Of a stretch of 20,999 nucleotides of DNA, positions 1 to 7,311 are shown in pieces. The stretch is from the NCBI GenBank assembly GCA_003520745.1, contig DOUE01000007.1, positions 22,805-43,803 on the forward strand. Reading direction: 5' to 3'. Position numbers and translations under genes: made by a program. Numbering within the stretch: the stretch's first letter is position 1; each line of letters begins with the position of its first letter. The notes under the pieces are model-generated. The model did not search any database. It was given only the letters and a program-made list of their open reading frames with translations, and was not told the origin of the DNA. The DNA comes from Erysipelotrichaceae bacterium. Its GTDB lineage: Bacteria > Bacillota_I > Bacilli_A > Erysipelotrichales > Erysipelotrichaceae.

Positions 1-1656
1 GTCGAGGACCCTTCGATCTATCATGCCTTCGACCGGGTGGTCATCGACGAGGATTTCAAGCCCATCGAGTCGAGGATCGGCGATTTCGGTTTCGTTGCTC
101 GACAGTGGGCACGTGCCAACCGTATCCAAGGGATCGTCGATGAATCAAACATCGTCAGGTTCTGTCGAAATTCGATTTTACATTATCTTTTCTCCGGAGG
201 AGTCGCCCATCACGATATGGCGTTTGTTTCCGCATGGCGCGACCTGATCTACGATACGACGCAAGACCACTCGATCACGGGTTTTATTTCGCTCGGTCTT
301 CAGTTTTCTCTTTTCTTGTCTCTGATGCATCGGTTGACGCAACGTATCCGTCAACAAGGCATCGCGGAATGTGTCGCCTTCGGGTCGTTGTGCCTGTTCT
401 CTTCTTTTTTCGCCTTTCCTTTAACATCGCTCCGTTTCATCTTTTTCTTTCTTTCATCCCGACTCTGCAGAGATCGTTACCTGTCTTTAAGTATGAACAT
501 CTTGTTCTTTTTCTTTTATGAACCCGCGACGCTCACCCAATGGACCTTACTTATCCCCTTGGTCTACCAATCCACGACGCTTCTGGTCCCCAAACCACGG
601 CGGCGATTTGTCCGTATTGTGGTCATCGCCTTGGTTTTCATGCGTTCCAACGCCATCGTCGATCCGTTCGCCCTGTTACTTTTCCCGGTTCTCCGTACTC
701 TGTACATGCTGATCTCCGGTTTGTTTTGGCTATCGCTTCTCCTCCCGAACTTGAGTTACTTGAGCACTTTTGCGTATCGGACGCTCGAATCCCTTTTGAT
801 CCGACTTCCGATCGAATCGTTTTTGATCACCGGTACGATCCCCGATTCTTTCCTCTTTTTGTCGGTTCTACTCTTAATCTCGCTATCTTTTCATCGTCGA
901 TACCGCTATCTGTTTATACCGATCCTTTTGATCGCCCCGTTTCGGATGTATCTTAATCCTTTCCCAAGCGTCGTCTTTCTGAATGCGGGACAGGGCGACG
1001 CGATGTTGGTTCGAAGTTCATTCGCCCGATGCACGATCATCCTCGATACCGGTCCCCCTTACGAAGAGAGAAACCTGCTTGCCACGCTTCGCTCCAAGTC
1101 GGTATCCGACATAGATGCGATGATCATCACCCATGCGGATGCGGACCATAGCGGAAACATGGAAGTGTTTCGCCATGAATTCGATATCGGAAGCATCGTG
1201 ACCGGGAGAAAGGATGTGGAATGCGAGGGATTATTGCTGAAGAATCTTGATCCGGGGGTGGTGTTCGATGATGAGAACGCGGATTCTTTGGTTTATGCGA
1301 CTTCGCTCAACGGCGTACGTTTTCTCTTCATGGCGGATGCGGATATCCGGAGTGAAGAAAGAATCATGAACCGATATGATCTGACCACCGACATCGTGAA
1401 GTTGGGACATCACGGAAGTCAGACCTCGAGTTCACAGGATTTCATCGGGCGACTTCAAGCGAAATTCGCAATCATAAGTGTCGGTAAGAACAACTACGGG
1501 CATCCCAGCCAGCTCGTCCTGCAACGCTTGGACGCTTTCCGGCTGGATTTTTTAACGACGCGCGACGAAGGGGACATCACCTTCACGCCGATTGGCGGAT
1601 ATGCGCTAATCACAAGCAGCGACGGAATGATCCAAATCCGTAAGTTCATTGAATAA
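1..1656 (+). CDS. comEC: ComEC/Rec2 DNA uptake channel, 5'-truncated by window edge
   Basis: ComEC is the inner-membrane channel that takes single-stranded DNA into competent cells. The frame is open from base 1, so the gene begins upstream; an internal GTG at 37 is not needed as a start. About 551 residues are visible. Roughly the first 310 are strongly hydrophobic, with repeated Leu/Phe/Ile-rich spans that fit the multi-helix Competence domain. The rest is a metallo-beta-lactamase-like domain: NAGQGDA, then THADADHSGN with the first metal-ligand His at visible residue 378, then KLGHHGS with His 470-471, and a final NNYGHPS. These are the usual ComEC C-terminal landmarks and all look intact. 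The expected SGLH motif early in the Competence domain appears to read LGLQ. The following holA start lies 58 bases downstream. No other competence gene is visible. Family assignment is firm; whether the cell is actually transformable is unknown. Confidence 0.9.
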   Translation, partial: VEDPSIYHAFDRVVIDEDFKPIESRIGDFGFVARQWARANRIQGIVDESNIVRFCRNSILHYLFSGGVAHHDMAFVSAWRDLIYDTTQDHSITGFISLGLQFSLFLSLMHRLTQRIRQQGIAECVAFGSLCLFSSFFAFPLTSLRFIFFFLSSRLCRDRYLSLSMNILFFFFYEPATLTQWTLLIPLVYQSTTLLVPKPRRRFVRIVVIALVFMRSNAIVDPFALLLFPVLRTLYMLISGLFWLSLLLPNLSYLSTFAYRTLESLLIRLPIESFLITGTIPDSFLFLSVLLLISLSFHRRYRYLFIPILLIAPFRMYLNPFPSVVFLNAGQGDAMLVRSSFARCTIILDTGPPYEERNLLATLRSKSVSDIDAMIITHADADHSGNMEVFRHEFDIGSIVTGRKDVECEGLLLKNLDPGVVFDDENADSLVYATSLNGVRFLFMADADIRSEERIMNRYDLTTDIVKLGHHGSQTSSSQDFIGRLQAKFAIISVGKNNYGHPSQLVLQRLDAFRLDFLTTRDEGDITFTPIGGYALITSSDGMIQIRKFIE

Positions 1657-1690
1657 AATCCAAATCCGGGCGGTAAAAGGGGACTTCATT

Positions 1691-1714
1691 TGGTATAATG
1701 TCAATGGTGATAAC
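1691..1714 (+). promoter_or_regulatory. Extended -10 promoter and Shine-Dalgarno of holA
   Basis: TGGTATAAT at 1691-1699 is a perfect -10 hexamer with a TGN extension; no good -35 is visible, which is normal for extended -10 promoters. The predicted start of transcription is near 1705-1706, right at GGTGAT (1706-1711), the likely ribosome site for the GTG at 1715. The leader would be only about ten bases. This would give holA and the genes behind it transcription independent of comEC. Confidence 0.5.
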
Positions 1715-2689
1715 GTGAACTATTTGCTTTATGGAAGCGAGGCGTATCTTGTCCAAAAGAAACTTGATCTCTTGATAAAAGATCATGTCAAGGTGCAGGA
1801 TACCATGAATACCATCGTCTATGATGCGTCGGAGAATGATTTTTCGATCCGTAAGGTCATCGAGGAAGCATCCACTTTCGCTTTTTTCAGCGAACACAAA
1901 GTCATCATCGTCAATAACAGCGTCTTTCTTACCCGGGGGACCACGCTGAGCGAACCGGAGTTGAAAGAACTGGAAGCCTATTTAGCGAAACCCAGCGATT
2001 TTTGTTCGATCGTTTTCATCCATCATGAGGAAAACATCGACACCAATAAAAAAGTGTACAAGATCATTAAAAAGTACTGCCGCGAAATCCATGAAAAGAA
2101 GCTGGATGCCAACGAATTCAAGTCGTTCCTGCGCGACCAGGCCAAGCAACGGGGTCTCCAGTTCGATAACGAAGCGTTCAACGAGTTGGCAGCCCGTCTG
2201 GATAATCAAATGGTCAACGCGATCCGGGAGTTGGATAAACTGAAACTCTACGGGGACAAGATCAAGACGGAGGATGTACGTGCCTTGGTTTCAAGACCCT
2301 TGGATAGCGAGACCTTCCATTTGATCAATGCCCTGATGGATAAGGACTTGACCCGCAGCCTCCATATCTGGAACGACATGGTCGTATTGAACGTCGAACC
2401 GCTGTCGTTCATGGGGCTGATCGCCAGTCAGATCCGCCTGATGTATCAGGTGCTCTCATTGCACCAACAAGGTTATCACCGTCAGGAAATCGTGAATACA
2501 CTATTGAATTCCAACACGAAAGTGGATGTCTATCGGGTCAGTCGGTTGCTGAATCTCGCCCAGGCGGCGGATAGCGCGCGACTCCTCTATATCCTGAATG
2601 TTTTAGCCCAGCTTGACCAAAAAAGCAAATCGGGTTTGGTGGATAAGAAATTCGGCTTCGAACTCTTCTTGATCGAGGCGACGAGGTGA
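1715..2689 (+). CDS. holA: DNA polymerase III subunit delta (clamp-loader subunit)
   Basis: The delta subunit of the clamp loader opens the beta sliding clamp during DNA replication. The protein begins MNYLLYGSEAYLVQKKLDLL, which matches the usual delta N-terminus ('YLLYGEE.fLi..kl..i'), followed by FAFFSEHKVIIVNN and, in the second half, LSFMGLIASQIRLMYQVLSL and a C-terminal helical collar region. The frame is open up to a TTG at 1649 inside the end of comEC, but that start would add 22 residues with no family counterpart and has no ribosome site. The GTG at 1715 has GGTGAT four to five bases upstream and gives 324 residues, close to the family norm of about 340. It follows comEC as in B. 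subtilis (comEC-holA). Its stop overlaps the GTG of the next gene by four bases, so the two are probably translationally coupled. Confidence 0.88.
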   Translation: MNYLLYGSEAYLVQKKLDLLIKDHVKVQDTMNTIVYDASENDFSIRKVIEEASTFAFFSEHKVIIVNNSVFLTRGTTLSEPELKELEAYLAKPSDFCSIVFIHHEENIDTNKKVYKIIKKYCREIHEKKLDANEFKSFLRDQAKQRGLQFDNEAFNELAARLDNQMVNAIRELDKLKLYGDKIKTEDVRALVSRPLDSETFHLINALMDKDLTRSLHIWNDMVVLNVEPLSFMGLIASQIRLMYQVLSLHQQGYHRQEIVNTLLNSNTKVDVYRVSRLLNLAQAADSARLLYILNVLAQLDQKSKSGLVDKKFGFELFLIEATR

Positions 2690-3909
2690 GTATGGAATCA
2701 CTCAAGGAACTCTATAAAACCGGACCCGGTCCGTCAAGCAGCCATACCGTCGCGCCTTGGCGGGCGGCGATCCTGTTCAAGGATCGTTTTCCCGACGCCG
2801 TCAGTTATGACGCCGAACTGTATGGTTCGCTTTCTTTGACCGGAAGGGGACACTTCACCGATCGGATCATCATCGATACTTTTAAACCTAAACTCTGCAA
2901 AGTGAGTTTTAAGTTGCATTGGGAATACGATTTCGACAGTGGCGTCCGCTATCGGGCCTACAATTGGAAAAACGAAGTCATCGGCGAATGGAACGTCTTT
3001 TCGCTGGGCGGCGGAAGCATCAAGGTGGTCGAAGAGGATTTCGATTTCCAGCGTACCGTCTATCCATTCAAAAGCATGAGGGAGATCCTCGCCTATTGCG
3101 AGGAGAAAGGTCTTTCGATTCCGATGTTGGTCAAGGAATTCGAACCCGACATCGAAATTCATATGGTGAGCGTCCTTGCGAACATGCTGAAAGCGGTCGA
3201 CCGTGGCTTGAATACGACCGGCATCCTGCCTGGCAAACTTATGATGCCGCGGGTCGCCAAATCGTTGAACCTGAGCGCTGAAAGGATGGATGACCCCGGG
3301 GAGAAAGACCGGATGCGGTTGGTTTCCTACGCCTATGCCAACAATGAGGAAAACGCTTCGTGCGGGATGGTCGTCACGGCTCCCACTTTGGGTGCCAGCG
3401 GAATCATGGCTTCCATCATGTACCATTACTACCATAACATCGGGGTTTCCAAAGCGAAACTGGTCCAGGCGTTGATGGTCGGCGGGATGTTTGGCAACAT
3501 CATCAAGAGAAACGCGACGATTTCAGGCGCGCAGGGGGGATGTCAGGCGGAGATCGGTGTGGCATGCTGCATGGCGGCGGCCGCGGTAGCGTATCTGGAT
3601 GATTTAGGGTTGAAACAGATCGAATACGCCGCCGAAATCGCGATGGAACACCATTTGGGGTTGACCTGTGATCCGGTCGGCGGTTATGTCATCATTCCGT
3701 GCATCGAACGTAACGGAGCCGCGGTGCTTCGTGCGATGGATGCGGCGATGATGGCGAAATACATCGGGAACGTCAAACCGAACCGCGTTTCCTTCGACAT
3801 GGTCGTGCGTACGATGAATTATACGGGAAAGAAAATCCCGATGGAACTAAGGGAAACTTCCCTTGGCGGATTGGCGACGGAAATCGTGGTCAAACCGGAT
3901 GAAGATTGA
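2686..3909 (+). CDS. L-serine dehydratase, iron-sulfur dependent, beta and alpha domains fused
   Basis: This enzyme deaminates L-serine to pyruvate and ammonia in the cytoplasm using an oxygen-sensitive [4Fe-4S] cluster. The beta domain opens with TGPGPSSSHTVAP (residues 12-24), the signature that closes family members' start. The alpha domain holds VTAPTLGASGIMASIM, GAQGGCQAEIG and LTCDPVGGYVIIPC. Cysteines 286, 328 and 339 are spaced 42 and 11 residues apart, the same spacing I recall for the cluster ligands C343, C385 and C396 of Legionella pneumophila serine dehydratase. At 407 residues it is shorter than the roughly 455 of single-chain enzymes, and its tail (VVKPDED) lacks the C-terminal cysteine described there. 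The GTG start at 2686 is chosen because GAGG lies seven bases upstream; the ATG at 2692 is an alternative. It points to anaerobic or microaerobic serine catabolism. The sda symbol is withheld because the exact subtype is unclear. Confidence 0.87.
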   Translation: MSMESLKELYKTGPGPSSSHTVAPWRAAILFKDRFPDAVSYDAELYGSLSLTGRGHFTDRIIIDTFKPKLCKVSFKLHWEYDFDSGVRYRAYNWKNEVIGEWNVFSLGGGSIKVVEEDFDFQRTVYPFKSMREILAYCEEKGLSIPMLVKEFEPDIEIHMVSVLANMLKAVDRGLNTTGILPGKLMMPRVAKSLNLSAERMDDPGEKDRMRLVSYAYANNEENASCGMVVTAPTLGASGIMASIMYHYYHNIGVSKAKLVQALMVGGMFGNIIKRNATISGAQGGCQAEIGVACCMAAAAVAYLDDLGLKQIEYAAEIAMEHHLGLTCDPVGGYVIIPCIERNGAAVLRAMDAAMMAKYIGNVKPNRVSFDMVVRTMNYTGKKIPMELRETSLGGLATEIVVKPDED

Positions 3910-3924
3910 TTTATAGGGATTCCC

Positions 3925-4470
3925 ATGGAAACCAAAACGATAAGAAACAAGAAAACGATCCTCTTGCGGAAAGCCGTTCCCGAAGATGCGAAAATGATCG
4001 TCGATTATCTGAAAAAAGTGTGCGTCGAAACGGACAACCTTTCGTTTGGGTTGCAGGACATGCCGATTACGGTCGAATCCGAGATCGAATATCTCACCGC
4101 GATCCAGACATCGACCACATCCGTCCATTTCGTCGTGTTCTGTGACGATGAAGTCATCGCCACCTCCATCATCTCCGGCAAATCCCGGCCGCGCATGGCC
4201 CATGTCGCATCCCTGGGGATCAGCGTCCTGCGCGATTACTGGCATCTCGGTATCGGATCGTTGTTGATGAAGGCGATGATCGATTGGGCGAAAGCGGGCG
4301 ACGTCATCAGGAAAATCAATTTAAGCGTCCGAAGCGACAACCAGGTCGCGGTCGCTCTTTATCGCAAGTTCGGATTTCGTTATGTCGGGACCTTGCATGA
4401 TGAAATGAGGGTCGACGGACAATCCGTCGACTTGGATGAAATGGAACTCCTGTTTGATGACCATGACTAA
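3925..4470 (+). CDS. GNAT-family N-acetyltransferase
   Basis: A 181-residue protein of the GNAT fold, which transfers an acetyl group from acetyl-CoA to an amine. The core reads from HVASLGISVLRDYWHLGIGS (motif A with the HLGIGS pyrophosphate loop, about residues 92-112) to NLSVRSDNQVAVALYRKFGF (motif B, about 132-151), followed by a C-terminal strand ending DEMELLF. The arrangement is like RimI and other protein or small-molecule acetyltransferases, but the substrate cannot be read from sequence. The start at 3925 is preceded by AGGGAT. It lies 15 bases after the serine dehydratase and its 3' end overlaps the nucleotidyltransferase gene by 14 bases, so these genes are probably co-transcribed. 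Nothing links the acetyltransferase chemically to serine breakdown. Confidence 0.85.
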   Translation: METKTIRNKKTILLRKAVPEDAKMIVDYLKKVCVETDNLSFGLQDMPITVESEIEYLTAIQTSTTSVHFVVFCDDEVIATSIISGKSRPRMAHVASLGISVLRDYWHLGIGSLLMKAMIDWAKAGDVIRKINLSVRSDNQVAVALYRKFGFRYVGTLHDEMRVDGQSVDLDEMELLFDDHD

Positions 4471-4930
4471 CACTACCCTTTCAAAGATCGCGCGTACATT
4501 CAATCAAGCGGGCCTTGGTTGGTGCGTCGGTGGCTCGCTTATGCTTCAATGCGCGGGGATCGAAATCCAACCGAAGGACATCGATCTTTTCGTTTTGCCC
4601 CGGGATTTCGATCTCGCCTTGGCTTTACTCAACCAAGACGGAGAAATGATTGAATTCGGACCGACGTCCGTCTTCGGGTCCGAGCGGTTCGCACGCGGCG
4701 TTGTTTTCAACGAAGAGGTCGATCTGATCGCCGGCATGCGGATCCTTGGTGAGGACGGATGGGTCGAATACGACATGGACCCGGCGACGTTGTCGAACGT
4801 CTTCGTCGAAGGGGAGAAGATCCCGTACGGGAATCTTGAAGAGTGGGTCGGGCTCTATGCGGCGATGAACCGCCTGGATAAAGTCCGATTGATCCAATCC
4901 CATCTGAAAAACAAAGGAGCATCCAAATGA
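4457..4930 (+). CDS. Nucleotidyltransferase-fold protein (minimal, substrate unknown)
   Basis: A 158-residue protein with the pattern of the DNA polymerase beta-like nucleotidyltransferase superfamily: VGGS at residues 24-27, then DID at 41-43, and a possible third carboxylate Asp 89 in EEVDLI. The family includes enzymes that move AMP or other nucleotides onto proteins, RNA or small molecules, such as antibiotic nucleotidyltransferases and AbiEii/MNT-type toxins. The start at ATG 4457 is chosen over the upstream ATG at 4436, which would sit deep inside the acetyltransferase gene; ATG 4463 is also possible. It ends in an ATGA overlap with the cupin gene. No HEPN or AbiEi-like partner is adjacent, so a toxin-antitoxin role is not supported. 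The fold call is moderately sure; function is unknown. Confidence 0.7.
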   Translation: MTMTNTTLSKIARTFNQAGLGWCVGGSLMLQCAGIEIQPKDIDLFVLPRDFDLALALLNQDGEMIEFGPTSVFGSERFARGVVFNEEVDLIAGMRILGEDGWVEYDMDPATLSNVFVEGEKIPYGNLEEWVGLYAAMNRLDKVRLIQSHLKNKGASK

Positions 4931-5391
4931 ACATCCTTCATACAAACAAAGAAAACCTTATTGCGGTCCATAAGGACGAACACGAACCCTATGAATACAT
5001 CAAGCATCAGGTGACACCGCGCAAACCCGGCATGAAAACGATGGTCGCTTTCTATGAAATACCTCCGATGAAGGCGAACTACCCCTTGCACAGCCACCTG
5101 ACGAGCGAGGAAGTGTTCTATATCCTGGAAGGATGCGGAACCCTTGAGACCCTTGAAGGAAACGTCTTGATCCACGCGGGCGATGTCGTCGTTTGTCCCT
5201 GCGGCGAAGGGAATGCCCATCGCATCGTCAATACAGGGGATCAACCTTTGCGTTATCTGGATGTGGATACGGTAGCGGATCTGGATCTCGTCGAGTACCC
5301 CGCATCTAAAAAAATCGGGGTCATCCGTAATGGATCCCCGAGTCGGTTCTATCGCAAAGATGACGATGTCGACTACTATCTCGGTGAATGA
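4927..5391 (+). CDS. Single-domain cupin protein
   Basis: A 154-residue protein with one cupin barrel. Cupin motif 1 is YPLHSHLTSEEVFYILEG, with metal ligands His 55 and His 57 and Glu 61 or 62; motif 2 is GDVVVCPCGEGNAHRIVNTG with His 98. All four metal-binding positions are therefore present. Cupins of this size include isomerases, dioxygenases and sugar- or ligand-binding proteins, and the sequence does not decide among them. The C-terminal 35 residues beyond the barrel end in an acidic, Tyr-rich tail (DDDVDYYLGE). AAAGGAGC precedes the start by about seven bases. This is the last gene of the comEC-holA-accessory run; an intrinsic terminator begins inside its final codons. Confidence 0.83.
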   Translation: MNILHTNKENLIAVHKDEHEPYEYIKHQVTPRKPGMKTMVAFYEIPPMKANYPLHSHLTSEEVFYILEGCGTLETLEGNVLIHAGDVVVCPCGEGNAHRIVNTGDQPLRYLDVDTVADLDLVEYPASKKIGVIRNGSPSRFYRKDDDVDYYLGE

Positions 5392-5405
5392 CCGGGATTT
5401 TTTTT
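5378..5405 (+). terminator. Intrinsic terminator after the cupin gene
   Basis: Stem TCTCGGT (5379-5385) pairs with ACCGGGA (5391-5397) around a five-base loop, with one G-U pair, and is followed by eight T residues (5398-5405). The hairpin overlaps the TGA stop at 5389-5391, so the terminator starts within the coding sequence. It closes the plus-strand unit and protects rpsT, which is transcribed toward it. Confidence 0.75.
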
Positions 5406-5409
5406 GTAT

Positions 5410-5433
5410 AAAAAAATCAATCTTTCGATTGAT
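5410..5433 (-). terminator. Intrinsic terminator of rpsT
   Basis: Read on the minus strand, ATCAATC and GATTGAT form a seven-base-pair stem (5416-5422 with 5427-5433) closed by a GAAA tetraloop and followed by a run of T residues (plus-strand A run at 5410-5415). It lies just past the rpsT stop codon and back to back with the terminator of the opposing cupin unit. Confidence 0.85.
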
Positions 5434-5441
5434 CGTTTTGA

Positions 5442-5702
5442 CTAGACGGAAGCTACGATCTTGGCCAGACGTGATTTCTGACGGGAAGCGTAGTTTTTAT
5501 GATGGATACCGCCGGAAACGGCTTTGTCCAACTTTGAATTCACGAGATCCAAAGCAGTTTTCGCAGCGTCGGCATCTTTCGACTCGACGGCTTTCAAAAC
5601 GGTTTTGATCGCGGTTTTCAGAGCGGATTTTTCAGATGTTACCGCGGCGCTACGCTTTAGATTCGTCAATGCGCGTTTCTTTTGGGATTTGATTTGTGGC
5701 AT
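5442..5702 (-). CDS. rpsT: 30S ribosomal protein S20
   Basis: S20 is a primary 16S rRNA-binding protein of the small ribosomal subunit. The 86-residue sequence starts MPQIKSQKKRALTN, contains the family core SAVTSE-like helix region and the C-terminal signature GGIHHKNYASRQKSRLAK. The length matches the family. The frame is open 33 codons further upstream, but the ATG at 5702 is preceded by AAGGAGGTG (plus-strand 5709-5717) and begins with the conserved N-terminus, so it is the real start. It is the only gene on the minus strand in the first 10 kb and has its own promoter and terminator. Its place after holA with opposite orientation resembles what I recall for B. subtilis. Confidence 0.95.
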   Translation of the reverse strand: MPQIKSQKKRALTNLKRSAAVTSEKSALKTAIKTVLKAVESKDADAAKTALDLVNSKLDKAVSGGIHHKNYASRQKSRLAKIVASV

Positions 5703-5733
5703 GCGTGCACCTCCTTGTTCTTTGTACCGTCTG

Positions 5734-5762
5734 ATTATAGCAAACCCGCTTTTAAAAAGCAA
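5734..5762 (-). promoter_or_regulatory. Promoter of rpsT
   Basis: On the minus strand, TTGCTT (plus 5757-5762) and TATAAT (plus 5734-5739) are separated by 17 bases, and the -10 is preceded by TGC. Transcription would start near 5727, giving a leader of about 25 bases with the ribosome site in it. It diverges from the fmt promoter, whose -35 lies about 33 bases away. Confidence 0.75.
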
Positions 5763-5794
5763 GGAACAATGCAGACAAAGGTGACGGGGGGACG

Positions 5795-5822
5795 AAGACA
5801 AATCGTGAAAATATGCTATAAT
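5795..5822 (+). promoter_or_regulatory. Promoter of fmt
   Basis: TGCTATAAT at 5814-5822 is a perfect extended -10. AAGACA at 5795-5800, 16 bases upstream of the hexamer, is a weak -35 that keeps the GACA half. GGGAGG at 5830-5835 is the ribosome site for the ATG at 5843. The leader would be only about 14 bases. Confidence 0.7.
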
Positions 5823-5842
5823 ATCCGACGGGAGGCAAAAAC

Positions 5843-6793
5843 ATGGAAAAAAAGCGGATTATCTTTATGGGAACGCCGGATTTCGCCGTCGAAATGCTGA
5901 ACGTTCTCCTGCAGGAAAACATGGATGTCGTCGCCGTGGTGACCCAACCGGACAAACCGGTCGGTCGCAAGCATGAAATCAAGCCGACCCCGGTCAAGGC
6001 GAAAGCCCTTGAATACGGAATTTTCGTAATGCAGCCGGAAAAAATAGGAAACATCGCCGAAGAAATCGAAGCGCTGAAACCGGATCTGATCGTGACGTGC
6101 GCCTACGGTCAATTCATCCCGCAGAGGATTTTGGAAACCCCGGTTTTCGGAAGCATCAACGTCCATGCCTCGCTTCTGCCGGAGTACCGCGGAGGCGCTC
6201 CGATCCATAAATCGATCATCGATGGAAAAGGGAAGACCGGCATATCGATCCAGCGCATGGTTAAGCGGATGGATGCGGGCGACGTGATGTCGCAGGTCGA
6301 AGTGGGCATCAGCGACGACGATACCGTCGGTACGCTACACGACAAACTGCAGCGTGCAGGAGTGGGTTTACTCAAAGCAAGCCTGGATATCCTCTTCAGT
6401 GGAAACGCACGTTGGCAGCCTCAAGACGAGTCCAAGGTGACCTTCGCTTACAATATCACCAAAGAACAAGAATTCGTTTCATTCAACCGTGACGTCAAGA
6501 CGGTATATGATCACATACGCGGCTTGATCCCCTGGCCGGTCGGTTATTGCATGGTCAACGGGAAGAAAATCAAGTTCCATCGCGTTGGCTATCAACCCGG
6601 AAGAACGCAAGGGAAACCCGGAGAAATCCTGGGACTTGAAGAGGGCGCGCTTGTCGTCCAAGCGCTGACCGGCGTCCTCATGCTTTATGAAGTGCAGTTG
6701 GAAGGAAAAGGAAAGAGTAACGCAAGCGACTTCTTTAACGGGATCGGGAAAACCTTGGTCCATGCTTGCTTTGAGGAAACAAATGAAAGTTAG
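5843..6793 (+). CDS. fmt: Methionyl-tRNA formyltransferase
   Basis: The enzyme formylates Met on initiator tRNA using 10-formyl-tetrahydrofolate, allowing bacterial translation initiation. It has the N-terminal FMGTPDFAV, VVTQPDKPVGRKHEIKPTPVK, and the folate-binding core INVHASLLPEYRGGAPI with Asn 106 and His 108; Asp 147 in MDAGDVM completes the catalytic triad. LIPWPVGY and the C-terminal OB-like domain follow. At 316 residues it has the normal length. A clear GGGAGG site and an extended -10 promoter precede it. The usual partner def (peptide deformylase) is not adjacent; instead, the last eleven bases overlap the start of an ECF transporter S component. It depends on folate, which makes the neighbouring vitamin-type transporter worth noting. 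Confidence 0.95.
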   Translation: MEKKRIIFMGTPDFAVEMLNVLLQENMDVVAVVTQPDKPVGRKHEIKPTPVKAKALEYGIFVMQPEKIGNIAEEIEALKPDLIVTCAYGQFIPQRILETPVFGSINVHASLLPEYRGGAPIHKSIIDGKGKTGISIQRMVKRMDAGDVMSQVEVGISDDDTVGTLHDKLQRAGVGLLKASLDILFSGNARWQPQDESKVTFAYNITKEQEFVSFNRDVKTVYDHIRGLIPWPVGYCMVNGKKIKFHRVGYQPGRTQGKPGEILGLEEGALVVQALTGVLMLYEVQLEGKGKSNASDFFNGIGKTLVHACFEETNES

Positions 6794-7262
6794 AACATTA
6801 ACCATTACCGCGCTCTTGATGGCGATGGTCACCATCGTCACGATGTACATCGCATTCCCCATCTTCCAGGGTTATCTGAACCTCGGGGATGTCATGGTCA
6901 TGGGCATGGCGGTCTTATTGCCACTTCCCCTGACACCGCTCGCCGGTGTCGCATCGATGTTGGCGGACTTACTCCTGGGATATGGCGTCTATGCCCCCTT
7001 CACCCTGGTCATCAAAGCCCTTGAAGCCTTATTGATCGGACTTTGGGTCCACAACCACAAAAACAAAACCGTGCCGGTCTACGTCTATCTGGCCGGCGGT
7101 CTCTGGATGGCGCTTGCCTATGGGTTGACCGATGTCATCTTAGCCGACAACCTCGGCGTCTTCTTTCTATCCTTCGGCTACAATGCGTTGCAGGGGATCG
7201 TCTGCGCCTTGATCGCCTTCCCGCTCTTTCGTAAACTGCGGGTGTTCCGCGATAAAATCTAG
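6783..7262 (+). CDS. ECF transporter S component (vitamin-type substrate-binding membrane protein)
   Basis: A 159-residue very hydrophobic protein with about five or six membrane spans, of the type that binds a vitamin or similar micronutrient for energy-coupling factor transporters. The first helix contains A10-L-L-M-A14, the AxxxA pattern that S components use to dock on the EcfT scaffold. It is followed by YLNLGDVMVMGMAVLLPLPL, then ADLLLGYGVYAPFTLVIKAL, which resembles the family once called ECF-type riboflavin transporter S component or DUF1393 (Pfam PF07155). No EcfA or EcfT gene is nearby, so it would use a shared ECF module encoded elsewhere. The ATG at 6783 is preceded by GAGG six bases upstream and lies inside the fmt gene; an upstream in-frame start at 6687 would be entirely within fmt and is rejected. 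Substrate not determined. Confidence 0.82.
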   Translation: MKVRTLTITALLMAMVTIVTMYIAFPIFQGYLNLGDVMVMGMAVLLPLPLTPLAGVASMLADLLLGYGVYAPFTLVIKALEALLIGLWVHNHKNKTVPVYVYLAGGLWMALAYGLTDVILADNLGVFFLSFGYNALQGIVCALIAFPLFRKLRVFRDKI

Positions 7263-7311
7263 TCGGACGCAACGCTTCATCGAATCAACCATCACTTAAG
7301 GAGGAAACCAC

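Noticed and set aside
37..39. GTG at 37 as the true start of the first gene
   Set aside because: The frame is open to base 1, and ComEC proteins have further N-terminal sequence, so the gene is cut by the window edge.
234..956. Overlapping plus-strand frames in the comEC membrane domain
   Set aside because: They arise from pyrimidine-rich codons for hydrophobic residues; comEC continues unbroken through them into an intact C-terminal domain.
2734..3435. Minus-strand frame of 233 codons opposite the serine dehydratase
   Set aside because: Mirror of a well-supported gene; the product has low-complexity His/Asp composition and no recognisable domain.
4457..4930. Nucleotidyltransferase as an abortive-infection or toxin-antitoxin module with the neighbouring gene
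   Set aside because: The partner would have to be a HEPN or AbiEi-type protein; the neighbours are a GNAT and a cupin, and there are no phage or mobile genes.
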